Below, piece by piece: positions 45,851-54,178 of a stretch of DNA of 64,000 nucleotides. Source of the DNA: DATFVA01 sp963771705 (GTDB lineage Bacteria > Bacteroidota > Ignavibacteria > Ignavibacteriales > Ignavibacteriaceae). A model generated the notes under the pieces. The model was not told where the DNA came from and made no database searches. It was given only the letters and a program-made list of their open reading frames with translations. The position numbers and the translations under genes are program-made. Numbering within the stretch: the stretch's first letter is position 1; every line of letters begins with the position of its first letter. The stretch lies in the NCBI GenBank assembly GCA_963771705.1, contig CAVYUP010000005.1:496001-560000 (forward strand), written 5' to 3'.

Positions 45851-46621
45851 ATGGCTAAGAAAACCACTACGAAAAAATCGTCTTCAAAAAAGTCTGCAAA
45901 AACAAGCAAAAGCAAAGCTGGACAGGAAAAGAAGACGACTCGTAAAACTGCAGCAGCATCTGTGAAAAAGACAGCTTCTCAGAAAGCAGCATCGAAGAAG
46001 GCACCGTCAAAGAAAACCGCAAGTAAGAAAAAAAGTGTCACTAAGGCTAAGAAAACAACAAAACCAAAAACTATTGTAAAACCAAAGGAAAAGAAGAGTG
46101 CTATGCCGAGAAAGAAGAAAGAAACAAAGACAGAGATGACAAAAAAAGAGCAAACCGGAATTTCACAGGCTGACAAACAAGCCGAAGAGCGTGCAAAAGC
46201 AATGCAGAAGATCAAGGGATACAGCAAAAAAGATCTCGAACATTTTAAAAAAATAATTCTTGACAAGCGTGATGAAATAATTGAACAGCTCCAGAACCTG
46301 AAGGAACAGATGCTTGATCCAACCACCGGAGAGTACATCAATGAAAATTCACCTTATTCACTTCATATGGCCGAACAGGGCACTGATGCTATGGAGAGAG
46401 AAAAAACATTTCTCTATGCACAGAGGGAGAATAAGTTCCTAGGCTACCTTGAAGATGCATTAAAGAGAATTGAAGCGGGAACTTATGGTATCTGCATAGA
46501 GTGTATTGAAGAACCGCAGCATTTATGCGAAACATGTCCGCTTATACCGAAAGCACGTCTTGAAGCCGTTCCGCACAGCCAGCTGTGTGTGCCTATTAAA
46601 CAGAGACAGGAGAAGAGGTAG
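45851..46621 (+). CDS. DksA/TraR-like protein with lysine-rich histone-H1-like N-terminal tail
   Basis: The C-terminal half (about 125-256) is a DksA/TraR-type protein: a coiled-coil pair (DLEHFKKIILDKRDEIIEQL) and a zinc-finger region beginning TYGICIECIEE. The first 110 residues are nearly all Lys, Ala, Ser and Thr (repeats like KKTASKK), as in histone H1-like bacterial DNA-binding tails. In the family the finger is C-x2-C, then C-x2-C. Here C215/C218 are present, the last pair is reduced to C246 (followed by VPIK), and an inserted CETC (C226/C229) may supply the missing ligands. Binding to RNA polymerase and to DNA at once is possible, which is inference. It lies between ileS and two lspA genes. 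Confidence 0.85.
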   Translation: MAKKTTTKKSSSKKSAKTSKSKAGQEKKTTRKTAAASVKKTASQKAASKKAPSKKTASKKKSVTKAKKTTKPKTIVKPKEKKSAMPRKKKETKTEMTKKEQTGISQADKQAEERAKAMQKIKGYSKKDLEHFKKIILDKRDEIIEQLQNLKEQMLDPTTGEYINENSPYSLHMAEQGTDAMEREKTFLYAQRENKFLGYLEDALKRIEAGTYGICIECIEEPQHLCETCPLIPKARLEAVPHSQLCVPIKQRQEKR

Positions 46622-46652
46622 TTTAACCTATCAGAACAGGCAAGGTGTTTAA

Positions 46653-47234
46653 GTGAGATTATTATTTGTTTCAGCTTTTATTGTGATTGTTGACCAGGTA
46701 ACGAAACTATTAGTTAAAGGACTACCGGCATTAAATCTTTCAGGACTACATCCCGGGCAGAAGGTACCCCTGCTGGGAAATATTCTGGGTATTACGCTCG
46801 TTGAAAATCCCGGCATCGCTTTCGGGATAAATTTCGGTTCAGAGTTCAAACTCATAATTTCTATTTTTACTCTGGCCGCCACTATTGCCCTGTTCATATA
46901 TTTGTTCAAGATCAGGAACAAAAGCTTTGGGTTAAGGTTCTCAATTGCCTTAATTCTTGGCGGGGCAGCAGGCAATCTGATAGACCGCCTTTTTTATGGA
47001 CTCATCTATGGGTATGCTCCGCTCTTCCATGGAAAAGTAGTGGATTTTGTCAATATTCAGCTTTTTAACATTTATCTATTCAATAATACACTAGGCAGCT
47101 ATATATTTAATACAGCAGATCTCTCAGTTACAGCCGGAATGGTTTTTTTAATATTTGCCATTAAAAAACTGCATAAGGAACAGGAAGCCGGCAGTCCTGC
47201 CATCGGAAACTTAGTGATAAAAGGCAAGGAGTAG
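46653..47234 (+). CDS. lspA: Signal peptidase II paralogue 1
   Basis: Cuts lipoprotein signal peptides in the inner membrane. Four membrane helices are visible, with the family motifs VIVDQVTKLLVKG, VENPGIAFGI, GGAAGNLIDRLFYG (catalytic Asp) and FNTADLSVTAG (second catalytic Asp). The start is a GTG at 46653. A related gene follows after one base between stop and start, so this is one of a tandem pair. The length of 193 residues is a little above the usual 160-170, due to extra loops after the first helix and before the last. Confidence 0.92.
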   Translation: MRLLFVSAFIVIVDQVTKLLVKGLPALNLSGLHPGQKVPLLGNILGITLVENPGIAFGINFGSEFKLIISIFTLAATIALFIYLFKIRNKSFGLRFSIALILGGAAGNLIDRLFYGLIYGYAPLFHGKVVDFVNIQLFNIYLFNNTLGSYIFNTADLSVTAGMVFLIFAIKKLHKEQEAGSPAIGNLVIKGKE

Positions 47235-47235
47235 A

Positions 47236-47946
47236 TTGAGAGTATTATTTGTATCATTATTTATAGTAATCATAGACCAGGTTACCAAACTTCTCGTAAA
47301 AGGGTTTTCAATTCCTTTCCTTCACTTCCGGTATTCGGGAATGTACGAAGGCGAAAAGATTCCTGTTATCGGGAATTTTTTCAGGATTACCTTTATAGAA
47401 AATCCCGGAATGGCTTTCGGTTTTGACCCGGGCATAAATTTCAAGCTATGGATATCAGTCTTTTCTCTGGCTGCCAGCGTTGGATTAATAATCTATATTT
47501 TTTATGTAAGAGACCAGAGATTAAGTCTGCGCTTAGCCCTGGCTTTTATACTTGGAGGCGCTGTCGGCAACCTCATCGACAGAATGTTCTACGGTGTTTT
47601 CTATGGTTACGCATCTGTTTTCTACGGCAGAGTAGTTGATTTCCTAGATGTAGACTTCTTTGATTTTTCGATATTCGGGAGAAGCTACGACAGATGGCCG
47701 ATTTTCAATATTGCAGATGCAGCTGTGACGATCGGCGTTCTTATTTTAATTATATTTTATAAGAAAAACATTGATGAAAGTATTTCACCTGAACCTGTTT
47801 TAACAAGTCCTGATGAAGCATCATTTGAACCGGATACTAATGAAAAAGATCAGGATGAAGCATACGATGATTCAACTGAAAAGTCATCCGGAGAAAAAAG
47901 AAGAGAAGATGGCGAAACTGATCAGGGAAAAGAAATACCGCTTTGA
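47236..47946 (+). CDS. lspA: Signal peptidase II paralogue 2, with charged C-terminal tail
   Basis: A second LspA with the same catalytic motifs: IIDQVTKLLVKG, IENPGMAFGF, GGAVGNLIDRMFYG and FNIADAAVTIG. The start is a TTG at 47236 with AAGGAG before it. About 55 acidic and polar residues after the last helix (SPDEASFEPDTNEKDQDEAY) have no counterpart in the first copy. The pair is clearly homologous but diverged, so it is an old duplication. Possibly the two enzymes cut different lipoproteins. Its 3' end overlaps the start of the pseudouridine synthase gene by 38 bases. Confidence 0.9.
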   Translation: MRVLFVSLFIVIIDQVTKLLVKGFSIPFLHFRYSGMYEGEKIPVIGNFFRITFIENPGMAFGFDPGINFKLWISVFSLAASVGLIIYIFYVRDQRLSLRLALAFILGGAVGNLIDRMFYGVFYGYASVFYGRVVDFLDVDFFDFSIFGRSYDRWPIFNIADAAVTIGVLILIIFYKKNIDESISPEPVLTSPDEASFEPDTNEKDQDEAYDDSTEKSSGEKRREDGETDQGKEIPL

Positions 47947-48895
47947 CGTTCCCCCCGGAAAAAAGAAAGAACGGCTTGATCTATATCTTTCAAACGCAAT
48001 TGAAAATGCCACACGTTCCAAGGTCCAGAAATTAATAGAAGCGGGATTTGTAACCGTAAACGGCAAATCAGTTAAATCAAGCTATCCGGTTCAGCCGGGA
48101 GACCTGATAGAAGCTTCTCATCCGATAACCCCCCGCCCTGAAAAAGCTGAACCTGAAGAAATTCCCCTGGATATTGTATTTGAAGATGAATACCTGATCA
48201 TCGTTAATAAACCTGCCGGCATGGTAGCTCATCCGGCGTATTCGAACTATACAGGAACACTTGTAAATGCTCTTCTTCACCATTCTGCAAAGCTCAGTGA
48301 TGTAAATGAACCGGGAAGGCCGGGAATAGTTCATCGCATCGATAAGAATACAAGCGGCCTGCTGGTTGTTGCTAAAGATGACTGGACCCATGCGCAGCTT
48401 GCTAAGCAATTCTCAAAACATACCATCGAGCGCGAGTACCAGGCTATTGTTTGGGGATTATTTAAAGAAAAAAAAGGCGAAATAAATTATAACATCATCC
48501 GCAGCAAATCTGACAGGAAAAAATTTGCCGCGTCTGAGACTGAAGGGAAGAATGCACTGACCTATTATGAGGTTCTTGAGGAATTTGAATTCACTTCTCT
48601 TCTTAAACTGAACCTGAAGACCGGCCGAACCCACCAGATAAGAGTTCACCTTTCCGCGATTAACCATCCTGTTTTTGGTGATGAGACTTATGGCGGAACC
48701 AAAGTTGTCTATGGTTCATCCCTCCCTAAAATCAAGAGCCGGGTTGATAACCTGTTGAAGCTGATACCGCGTCAGGCACTTCACGCAAAAACCCTCGGCT
48801 TTATACATCCTCACACAAAAGAATTTGTGCGTTATGATTCTGAATTGCCCGCTGATATGACTGATCTTCTGGAAAAATTGAAATTAAATCTGTAA
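47909..48895 (+). CDS. RluD-like pseudouridine synthase
   Basis: Makes pseudouridine in rRNA; RluA/RluD family. I placed the start at the ATG at 47909 (MAKLIREKKYRFDVPPGKK), inside the end of the second lspA; a longer frame to 47813 would overlap lspA further. An S4 RNA-binding domain comes first (ERLDLYLSNAIENATRSKVQ, then VTVNGKSVKSSYPVQPGD). The catalytic domain has PGIVHRIDKNTSGLLVVAK with the active-site Asp, and KTGRTHQIRVHLSAINHPVFGD. The length of 328 residues is normal. It is the last gene of the plus-strand run from 40015. Confidence 0.92.
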   Translation: MAKLIREKKYRFDVPPGKKKERLDLYLSNAIENATRSKVQKLIEAGFVTVNGKSVKSSYPVQPGDLIEASHPITPRPEKAEPEEIPLDIVFEDEYLIIVNKPAGMVAHPAYSNYTGTLVNALLHHSAKLSDVNEPGRPGIVHRIDKNTSGLLVVAKDDWTHAQLAKQFSKHTIEREYQAIVWGLFKEKKGEINYNIIRSKSDRKKFAASETEGKNALTYYEVLEEFEFTSLLKLNLKTGRTHQIRVHLSAINHPVFGDETYGGTKVVYGSSLPKIKSRVDNLLKLIPRQALHAKTLGFIHPHTKEFVRYDSELPADMTDLLEKLKLNL

Positions 48896-48952
48896 TCCCT
48901 TAAACTTCGGTATTAGCTTTTTTATTCCTTGTACAACAAAGAGGAGAGAACT

Positions 48953-50218
48953 ATGCCTTCCGGAATACCAAAGACATTAATAGCTGGGGTGGCTGTTACA
49001 GCAATAATCCTTATAATAATTTATATCTTCACTCAGCTTCCTTCCGGGGGTGAGCCAGGAAAACAGCAGGTAAGTGTTAACCTTGCGGACAAATGTTCTA
49101 CCTGTCATAAGAGAGTTTCACCCGATATTGTTAATCAGTTTGCAAGAAGCACTATGGCGAGATCGGGAGTTAAATGCGTCGACTGCCATGTAGTTGATCG
49201 TGATAATCCTATGGGCAAAGACCACGAAGGATTTTTTATAACTGTTTCTCCAACACCAAAACAATGCGGAAAATGTCATCCAGCTGAAACAAGACAATTT
49301 GATCATAGCCGTCACGGCGCTCCTGCCTGGATGGCATTGAACGGCTTTGCTGATTTTTCCGAGGAACAGCAGAAATTCGTTAATCAGAATATTCCTGAAG
49401 CTAATCGTGGTCCAAACGGCATAGTTACTGCAACCCGCAATTCATTATTTGATATTGAAGGGCCTATGGTAACTCCTCTTGCCTGCCAGAGCTGTCATTC
49501 TATAGGTAAGCCGAATGCTGACGGCAGTATCGGAAACTGTAATAAATGTCACCTGAGACACGAATTCTCACTTGGGCAGGTAAGGAAGCCTGAGATCTGC
49601 GGTCAGTGCCACCTTGGTCCCGATCATCCACAGATTGAGATATATAATGAATCAGCTCATGGTGTAATGTATCAAACACAGGGTGATACATGGAACTGGG
49701 ATCAGAAACCGGGTAGACTCACAACTGCCGATATGCCCGCTCCAACCTGTGCAACCTGCCATATGAGCGGATTCGGTACGCAGGGAACTACTCATGATGT
49801 GGGAGAGAGACTGTCAAAGTTCTTATTTGCCGCAGTAACTTCAAACAGGCCCAATTATGTGAGCGGCAGGGAAGCCATGAAATCGATCTGTTCCAACTGT
49901 CATTCACCAGAATTTGTGAATGATCTGTACACCAAAGCAGATAGTGTAACCGCATTCGTTAATGTAAAAGTTAAAGAAGCCTCTGATATAATTAATGGTC
50001 TAATCAAAGACGGCATAATTACTTCCGAACCTTTCGCAACACAGATAAGCTTCGATGCATTCGACTTGTGGCATTATGACGGAAGAACAGCGAAGTTCGG
50101 GGCATATATGCAGGGACCGGATTTTGTTCAGTGGCATGGTGTTTATCCTCTGCTGCGTCAGTTGAATAAAGTTAAAGAAGATGCTGCAAAACTCAGAAAA
50201 GAACATGGAAGGAGATAG
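48953..50218 (+). CDS. Octahaem cytochrome c, hydroxylamine-oxidoreductase-like
   Basis: A membrane-anchored multihaem cytochrome facing the periplasm. The start is the ATG at 48953, with AGGAGAG before it. One hydrophobic anchor covers about 8-27. Eight C-x2-C-H haem motifs are present at residues 48, 75, 105, 178, 196, 216, 266 and 313. The order and the segment DMPAPTCATCHMSG, THDVGERLSKFLFAAV, RPNYVSGREAMKSICSNCH resemble hydroxylamine oxidoreductase-like (HAO) octahaem proteins. At 421 residues it is shorter than the ammonia-oxidiser enzyme. Many relatives in non-nitrifiers act in nitrite or hydroxylamine reduction; the direction here cannot be read. The membrane gene at 50221 starts two bases after the stop, so they should work together. 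Confidence 0.9.
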   Translation: MPSGIPKTLIAGVAVTAIILIIIYIFTQLPSGGEPGKQQVSVNLADKCSTCHKRVSPDIVNQFARSTMARSGVKCVDCHVVDRDNPMGKDHEGFFITVSPTPKQCGKCHPAETRQFDHSRHGAPAWMALNGFADFSEEQQKFVNQNIPEANRGPNGIVTATRNSLFDIEGPMVTPLACQSCHSIGKPNADGSIGNCNKCHLRHEFSLGQVRKPEICGQCHLGPDHPQIEIYNESAHGVMYQTQGDTWNWDQKPGRLTTADMPAPTCATCHMSGFGTQGTTHDVGERLSKFLFAAVTSNRPNYVSGREAMKSICSNCHSPEFVNDLYTKADSVTAFVNVKVKEASDIINGLIKDGIITSEPFATQISFDAFDLWHYDGRTAKFGAYMQGPDFVQWHGVYPLLRQLNKVKEDAAKLRKEHGRR

Positions 50219-50220
50219 AA

Positions 50221-51096
50221 ATGGATAATGTTGAGATTTTCCACCTCGCAAATATCAGACTTCCGATGGAGAAGAATCGTCTCCTCTTAATTTTTGTGGG
50301 AATTAATCTCTTCTTTACAGGACTGGATGTAGCACTCGCGCATTCCATAAATTACTTTATACCTGTATATGAATGGATCCCCATTTTTTATTTCCCGTTC
50401 GGGGCAATATCCTGCTTTATAATTTCATTTCAGCCGTCCCCTAAAAAGTGGGCGGCACTCGTCCATATCGCTTTAATGCTTATTGGAATACTGGTGGGTG
50501 TATTAGGCACGGCATTTCACCTAAATGCAATACTTAATCCGCTGGGAAGTCTTACCTGGACCTGGGTGGTTTTTGGATCGCCGGTACTGGCCCCGCTGGC
50601 ATTCGCAGGTATCTCACTGCTGGGACTATATGCAATAACGGAAGAAGTAAATGGGAAAGAAGGAGTGCTGAATGTACCGGCACTTGGGACGTTTCACGCT
50701 CCTATATCCAGGAACCAGCATTTCCTCTGGCTGGTGGGACTTGGCTTCGGAGCCAGTGCATTGACTTCAGTTATTGACCATGCTCAGTACGGCTATACGC
50801 CATATAAGATGATAGCAATAGTATTTGGCCTTTTTGCAACGGCAGTTGTGGTTACTATAGCAGTATCAAAAACCTGGACCAAAAGAGATGAGTTTGTATA
50901 CTTCTGGACGATGATTGCGGCTATAGTTGTTGGAGTGATGGGATTCGGTTTTCATTTATCAGCAGACCTTGCCGGAACAGGACAGCTGAGTATGGAACGG
51001 ATGCTCTCATTTGCACCTGTTTTCGCCCCGCTGCTTTACGGTGATCTTGGCATGCTGGGTCTTTTGGTGGTTGCCGATCAAAGAAAAGTAAATTAA
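50221..51096 (+). CDS. Eight-helix membrane protein with internal duplication, partner of the octahaem cytochrome
   Basis: I do not recognise a named family. The 291 residues form about eight membrane helices. The two halves are homologous: H41 and H187 lie at matching places (VALAHSINYF, SVIDHAQYGY), and so do H100 and H245 (GVLGTAFHLNA, GVMGFGFHLSA), each pair 145-146 residues apart. The segments after these are also alike (VFGSPVLAPLAFAGISLLGL, SFAPVFAPLLYGDLGMLGLL). The paired histidines inside or at the edge of helices suggest haem b or metal binding, perhaps to pass electrons between quinol and the cytochrome. This is inference. An AAGGAG site overlaps the end of the cytochrome gene, so translation is coupled. 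Confidence 0.8.
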   Translation: MDNVEIFHLANIRLPMEKNRLLLIFVGINLFFTGLDVALAHSINYFIPVYEWIPIFYFPFGAISCFIISFQPSPKKWAALVHIALMLIGILVGVLGTAFHLNAILNPLGSLTWTWVVFGSPVLAPLAFAGISLLGLYAITEEVNGKEGVLNVPALGTFHAPISRNQHFLWLVGLGFGASALTSVIDHAQYGYTPYKMIAIVFGLFATAVVVTIAVSKTWTKRDEFVYFWTMIAAIVVGVMGFGFHLSADLAGTGQLSMERMLSFAPVFAPLLYGDLGMLGLLVVADQRKVN

Positions 51097-51114
51097 AATA
51101 GAAGCAGGGGTGGG

Positions 51115-51846
51115 TCAGAATTCAAAAATATATTTCAGGCCTGCTGTAAAAATAAGACCTGTTTTGAAATTATTATTTTTTTCAGCACTTTGAGTCAGAT
51201 AAGCAATTTCGAAATACTCCTGAAATTGTTCTCCAATGACGAGTCCAACGAATGGGTATAAGAATACTTCATTTCTGACAGAGGAACTCATCGTGGAATC
51301 GTAGGTGTTTACACTTTCTCCATCTGAATAAAGATAGTTAACCTTAAGACCTGCATAAATACTTTTCAGGTTCTCAAAGAAGCTGACAGAATAATTATTA
51401 AATTCTTTTGGTTTATTGTTTATCATATAGGAAAATATTATACCAGGAGAAATTCCAAACGCAGAATATTTGTCTGTCTCCAGCGTGCCGGGAGCATCAA
51501 AAAAAGATGTTATTCCATATGAGGCATTATAGCCGAAAACATTTGTTATTAAAGACCAGGTAGATTTTGAATTCTTTTCAGTGAGCCTGTGTTTCAGACT
51601 GAGTTTTATACCGATATCCCTGTCTTCATGCTTCGGATTAAAAATATTATAACTCCAAAGAGAAATACCCGCATCAGTATTTTCGGAAAGGGGAAACTGA
51701 AACCTTCCTTCAGGAGGCAGAGACCCAATGGTAATAGCTCCGTTACCTCCACCAAGTGTTTCAGCATCCTGATATTCATTATAGCTGATTCCTGAACAGG
51801 ATATAAAGAGGAAGGAAAAAAGCAAAAGTAAATATTTTTTGCCCAT
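51115..51846 (-). CDS. Outer-membrane lipoprotein, beta-barrel-like, unknown function
   Basis: I do not recognise the family. The start is the ATG at 51846 (MGKKYLLLLFSFLFISC), a lipoprotein signal with lipobox FISC. The rest is made of alternating polar and aromatic strands (GISLWSYNIFN, IGIKLSLKHRL, STWSLITNVFGYNASYG, IYAGLKVNYLYS) and ends GLKYIFEF, with the C-terminal Phe usual for outer-membrane barrels. The early segment has GGGNGAITIGSLPPEGRF. It is transcribed alone and converges on the cytochrome pair. The length of 243 residues would allow about eight to ten strands. Confidence 0.75.
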   Translation of the reverse strand: MGKKYLLLLFSFLFISCSGISYNEYQDAETLGGGNGAITIGSLPPEGRFQFPLSENTDAGISLWSYNIFNPKHEDRDIGIKLSLKHRLTEKNSKSTWSLITNVFGYNASYGITSFFDAPGTLETDKYSAFGISPGIIFSYMINNKPKEFNNYSVSFFENLKSIYAGLKVNYLYSDGESVNTYDSTMSSSVRNEVFLYPFVGLVIGEQFQEYFEIAYLTQSAEKNNNFKTGLIFTAGLKYIFEF

Positions 51847-51987
51847 AAACACCCTTTGAATCTTTATGAACCTACCATAAAATAATTATTTAATTATAGA
51901 AATAACAGTAATTGAGGGTGATTGACTTTTTAATTTTGTTTTATAAAATGGTTATCTTTTGAACAGCGATTAATAAAGAAAACAGAA

Positions 51988-53397
51988 ATGCAGATTTATA
52001 ATACTCTTTCGAAGAAAAAGGAAGAATTTAAGCCGATCGATCCGCCAAATGTGAGAATGTACGTGTGCGGACCTACAGTATACGACTATTTTCATATCGG
52101 AAATGCACGCTCATTTGTTATGGCGGATGTCATTCGTAAATACCTGCTTTATAAAGGATATAAAGTTACTTATGCGATGAACCTGACCGATGTTGATGAT
52201 AAGATCATTAAAAAATCGAATGAGCAGAAGAAGGATGCATCACAGGTGGCCGAACAGTACATCAATTCCTTCTTTGAGGATATAGACAGGCTCAAAATTA
52301 TGCGGGCTGACGTATATCCTAAAGCCACCGCTCATATGAACGATATTATTTCAATGATCAAAAAGCTTGAGGATAAGGGGATAGCATATAATGTAAACGG
52401 AAACGTTTTCTATGATGTCTCCAGATTTAACGGATACGGTAAACTGAGCGGTAAAAAGACTGAAGATCTTGAATCGGGCGCGCGTATTGAGATAAACGAG
52501 GAAAAAAAGAATCCTCTTGATTTTTCATTATGGAAAAAAGCCAAGGAAGGCGAACCATACTGGGAAAGTCCCTGGGGCAACGGTCGTCCAGGCTGGCACA
52601 TTGAATGTTCCGCAATGAGCTGCAAACATCTTGGAGACAATTTCGATATACATGCAGGAGGGAATGACCTGATATTTCCGCATCACGAAAATGAGATTGC
52701 GCAGAGTGAAGGCGCAAATGGAACAAAGTTTGTTAATTACTGGATTCATTTCGGCTTTCTTAATATAAACGAAGAGAAAATGTCGAAATCGCTGGGCAAT
52801 TTCTTTACAGCGCGCGATGTACTTGATAAATACCCGGCAGAAGCTCTCAGACTTTTATATACGCAGGCGCATTACGGCGGTCCTCTTAACTTTACCGAAG
52901 AGCTGCTAGCAGGCGCTCAGAAGGGGCTGGAAAAGCTTAATAATCTTGCTGAGAAAATCGAACAGGAATTAAAATCTGCTGAAGGAGATCGCAGTCCTCA
53001 GTTTGATTTTAATAAGTTCTACGGAGCATTTGAAGAAGCAATGGATGACGATTTCAATACTCCGCAAGCCGTTGCTGTTATCTTCGATTTTACCAGAGAA
53101 GTAAACCGTGTTATTTCTGAAAACGAGAATATCAGCAGGGATTTTTATATCCAGGTAAAGGATTTCCTGCGAAAAACCGCTGCCAGCGTATTAGGTATTA
53201 TGGATTTCGATACCCAAAAATCAGGAAGTGACGGGAAGCTTGAAGGTGAACTTATAGAACTGCTGATAAAAATACGGCAGGAAGCGAAGAACGATAAGAA
53301 CTTCAAGCTGGCAGATTCGATCAGGGATGAATTAAAAGCCCTCGGTATACAGCTGCAGGACAGCAAGGATAAGACGACGTTTAAAAAGGTTAATTAA
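51988..53397 (+). CDS. cysS: Cysteinyl-tRNA synthetase
   Basis: Charges tRNA-Cys, class Ia. Motifs are MYVCGPTVYDYFHIGNARSF (zinc ligand Cys and HIGH), MNLTDVDDKIIKKS, GRPGWHIECSAMSCKHLGD, DLIFPHHENEIAQSEG and KMSKSLGNFFTARDVL (KMSKS). The length of 469 residues is normal. It has its own upstream region of about 140 bp after the divergent lipoprotein gene. The next gene, the YgjP-like one, begins 21 bases after its stop and may be co-transcribed. Confidence 0.96.
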   Translation: MQIYNTLSKKKEEFKPIDPPNVRMYVCGPTVYDYFHIGNARSFVMADVIRKYLLYKGYKVTYAMNLTDVDDKIIKKSNEQKKDASQVAEQYINSFFEDIDRLKIMRADVYPKATAHMNDIISMIKKLEDKGIAYNVNGNVFYDVSRFNGYGKLSGKKTEDLESGARIEINEEKKNPLDFSLWKKAKEGEPYWESPWGNGRPGWHIECSAMSCKHLGDNFDIHAGGNDLIFPHHENEIAQSEGANGTKFVNYWIHFGFLNINEEKMSKSLGNFFTARDVLDKYPAEALRLLYTQAHYGGPLNFTEELLAGAQKGLEKLNNLAEKIEQELKSAEGDRSPQFDFNKFYGAFEEAMDDDFNTPQAVAVIFDFTREVNRVISENENISRDFYIQVKDFLRKTAASVLGIMDFDTQKSGSDGKLEGELIELLIKIRQEAKNDKNFKLADSIRDELKALGIQLQDSKDKTTFKKVN

Positions 53398-53417
53398 TAT
53401 CAGGATCCGGAAGCTGG

Positions 53418-54098
53418 ATGAAGAAAAAGTTTAGTTGTGCTAAGTTATATTTAAACGATACTGAGCTGACCTACCGGATAAGATACAGTAAAAAAGCAAA
53501 ATACCTGCGGCTGCAGATAGACCCCAACGCCGGACTCGAAGTTGTTATACCCCGGAGATGCAAATCTGAAGATGCCGAAAAGTTTATTTTCAAAAAAAAA
53601 GACTGGGTATTAAAGCATCTAAACACCGTCAGGCTTAAAGAAGAGTTCTTATTTCTTGGAAACCGGGTTGAAGTAAAGCAGAAATTTGATCTTTTCCTTA
53701 AGAAACACAGATTAAGATTTCAGGGTGATATACTGATAATTGAAAGTCCTGAAGGCTCTTCGGAAAATATTGATGCTCTTTATAAAACCTGGTTGAAACA
53801 CCGGGCAAAGCTGTACCTGCCTGAGAGAACAAAAATACTTGCCGAAAAAAATAACTTTTCATACAGCCGCATAACTATAAGAAGTCAGAAAACAAGGTGG
53901 GGAAGCTGCTCTACCTCCGGAAGTATATCGCTTAATTACAAGCTGATGAAGTACAGACCGGAGATCATAGATTATGTAATTATCCATGAGCTTTGTCATA
54001 CAGAACAGATGAATCATTCGAAGAAATTCTGGAAGCTTGTAGAGGAAATTGTTCCTGATTATAAGCTGCTTAAACGGGAATTGAAATCTCACCCCTAA
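53418..54098 (+). CDS. YgjP-like metallopeptidase
   Basis: A zinc-dependent hydrolase of the YgjP/SprT-like group (DUF45 type). Near the C-terminus it has VIIHELCHTEQMNHSKKFWKLV, which contains the H-E-x-x-H metal site and the third ligand His six residues after it. The upstream segment TIRSQKTRWGSCSTSGSISLNYKLM is also a family hallmark. The N-terminal third is a small beta-rich domain. No signal peptide is seen, so it acts in the cytoplasm. The substrate is unknown. It starts 21 bases after cysS, with a GGAAG just upstream. Confidence 0.9.
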   Translation: MKKKFSCAKLYLNDTELTYRIRYSKKAKYLRLQIDPNAGLEVVIPRRCKSEDAEKFIFKKKDWVLKHLNTVRLKEEFLFLGNRVEVKQKFDLFLKKHRLRFQGDILIIESPEGSSENIDALYKTWLKHRAKLYLPERTKILAEKNNFSYSRITIRSQKTRWGSCSTSGSISLNYKLMKYRPEIIDYVIIHELCHTEQMNHSKKFWKLVEEIVPDYKLLKRELKSHP

Positions 54099-54178
54099 TG
54101 TATCCGGGCATTAAGGTCTCTTCGATTTGTAATTATTCCAAAGCAACATTGGTATGACATGTCTGAGGGAATCTTATA

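Noticed and set aside
45851..46180. Lysine-rich N-terminus of the DksA-like protein as a mis-called start
   Set aside because: The frame is continuous, an AGGAG lies before the ATG at 45851, and the tail resembles known H1-like tails, so the long form is likely real.
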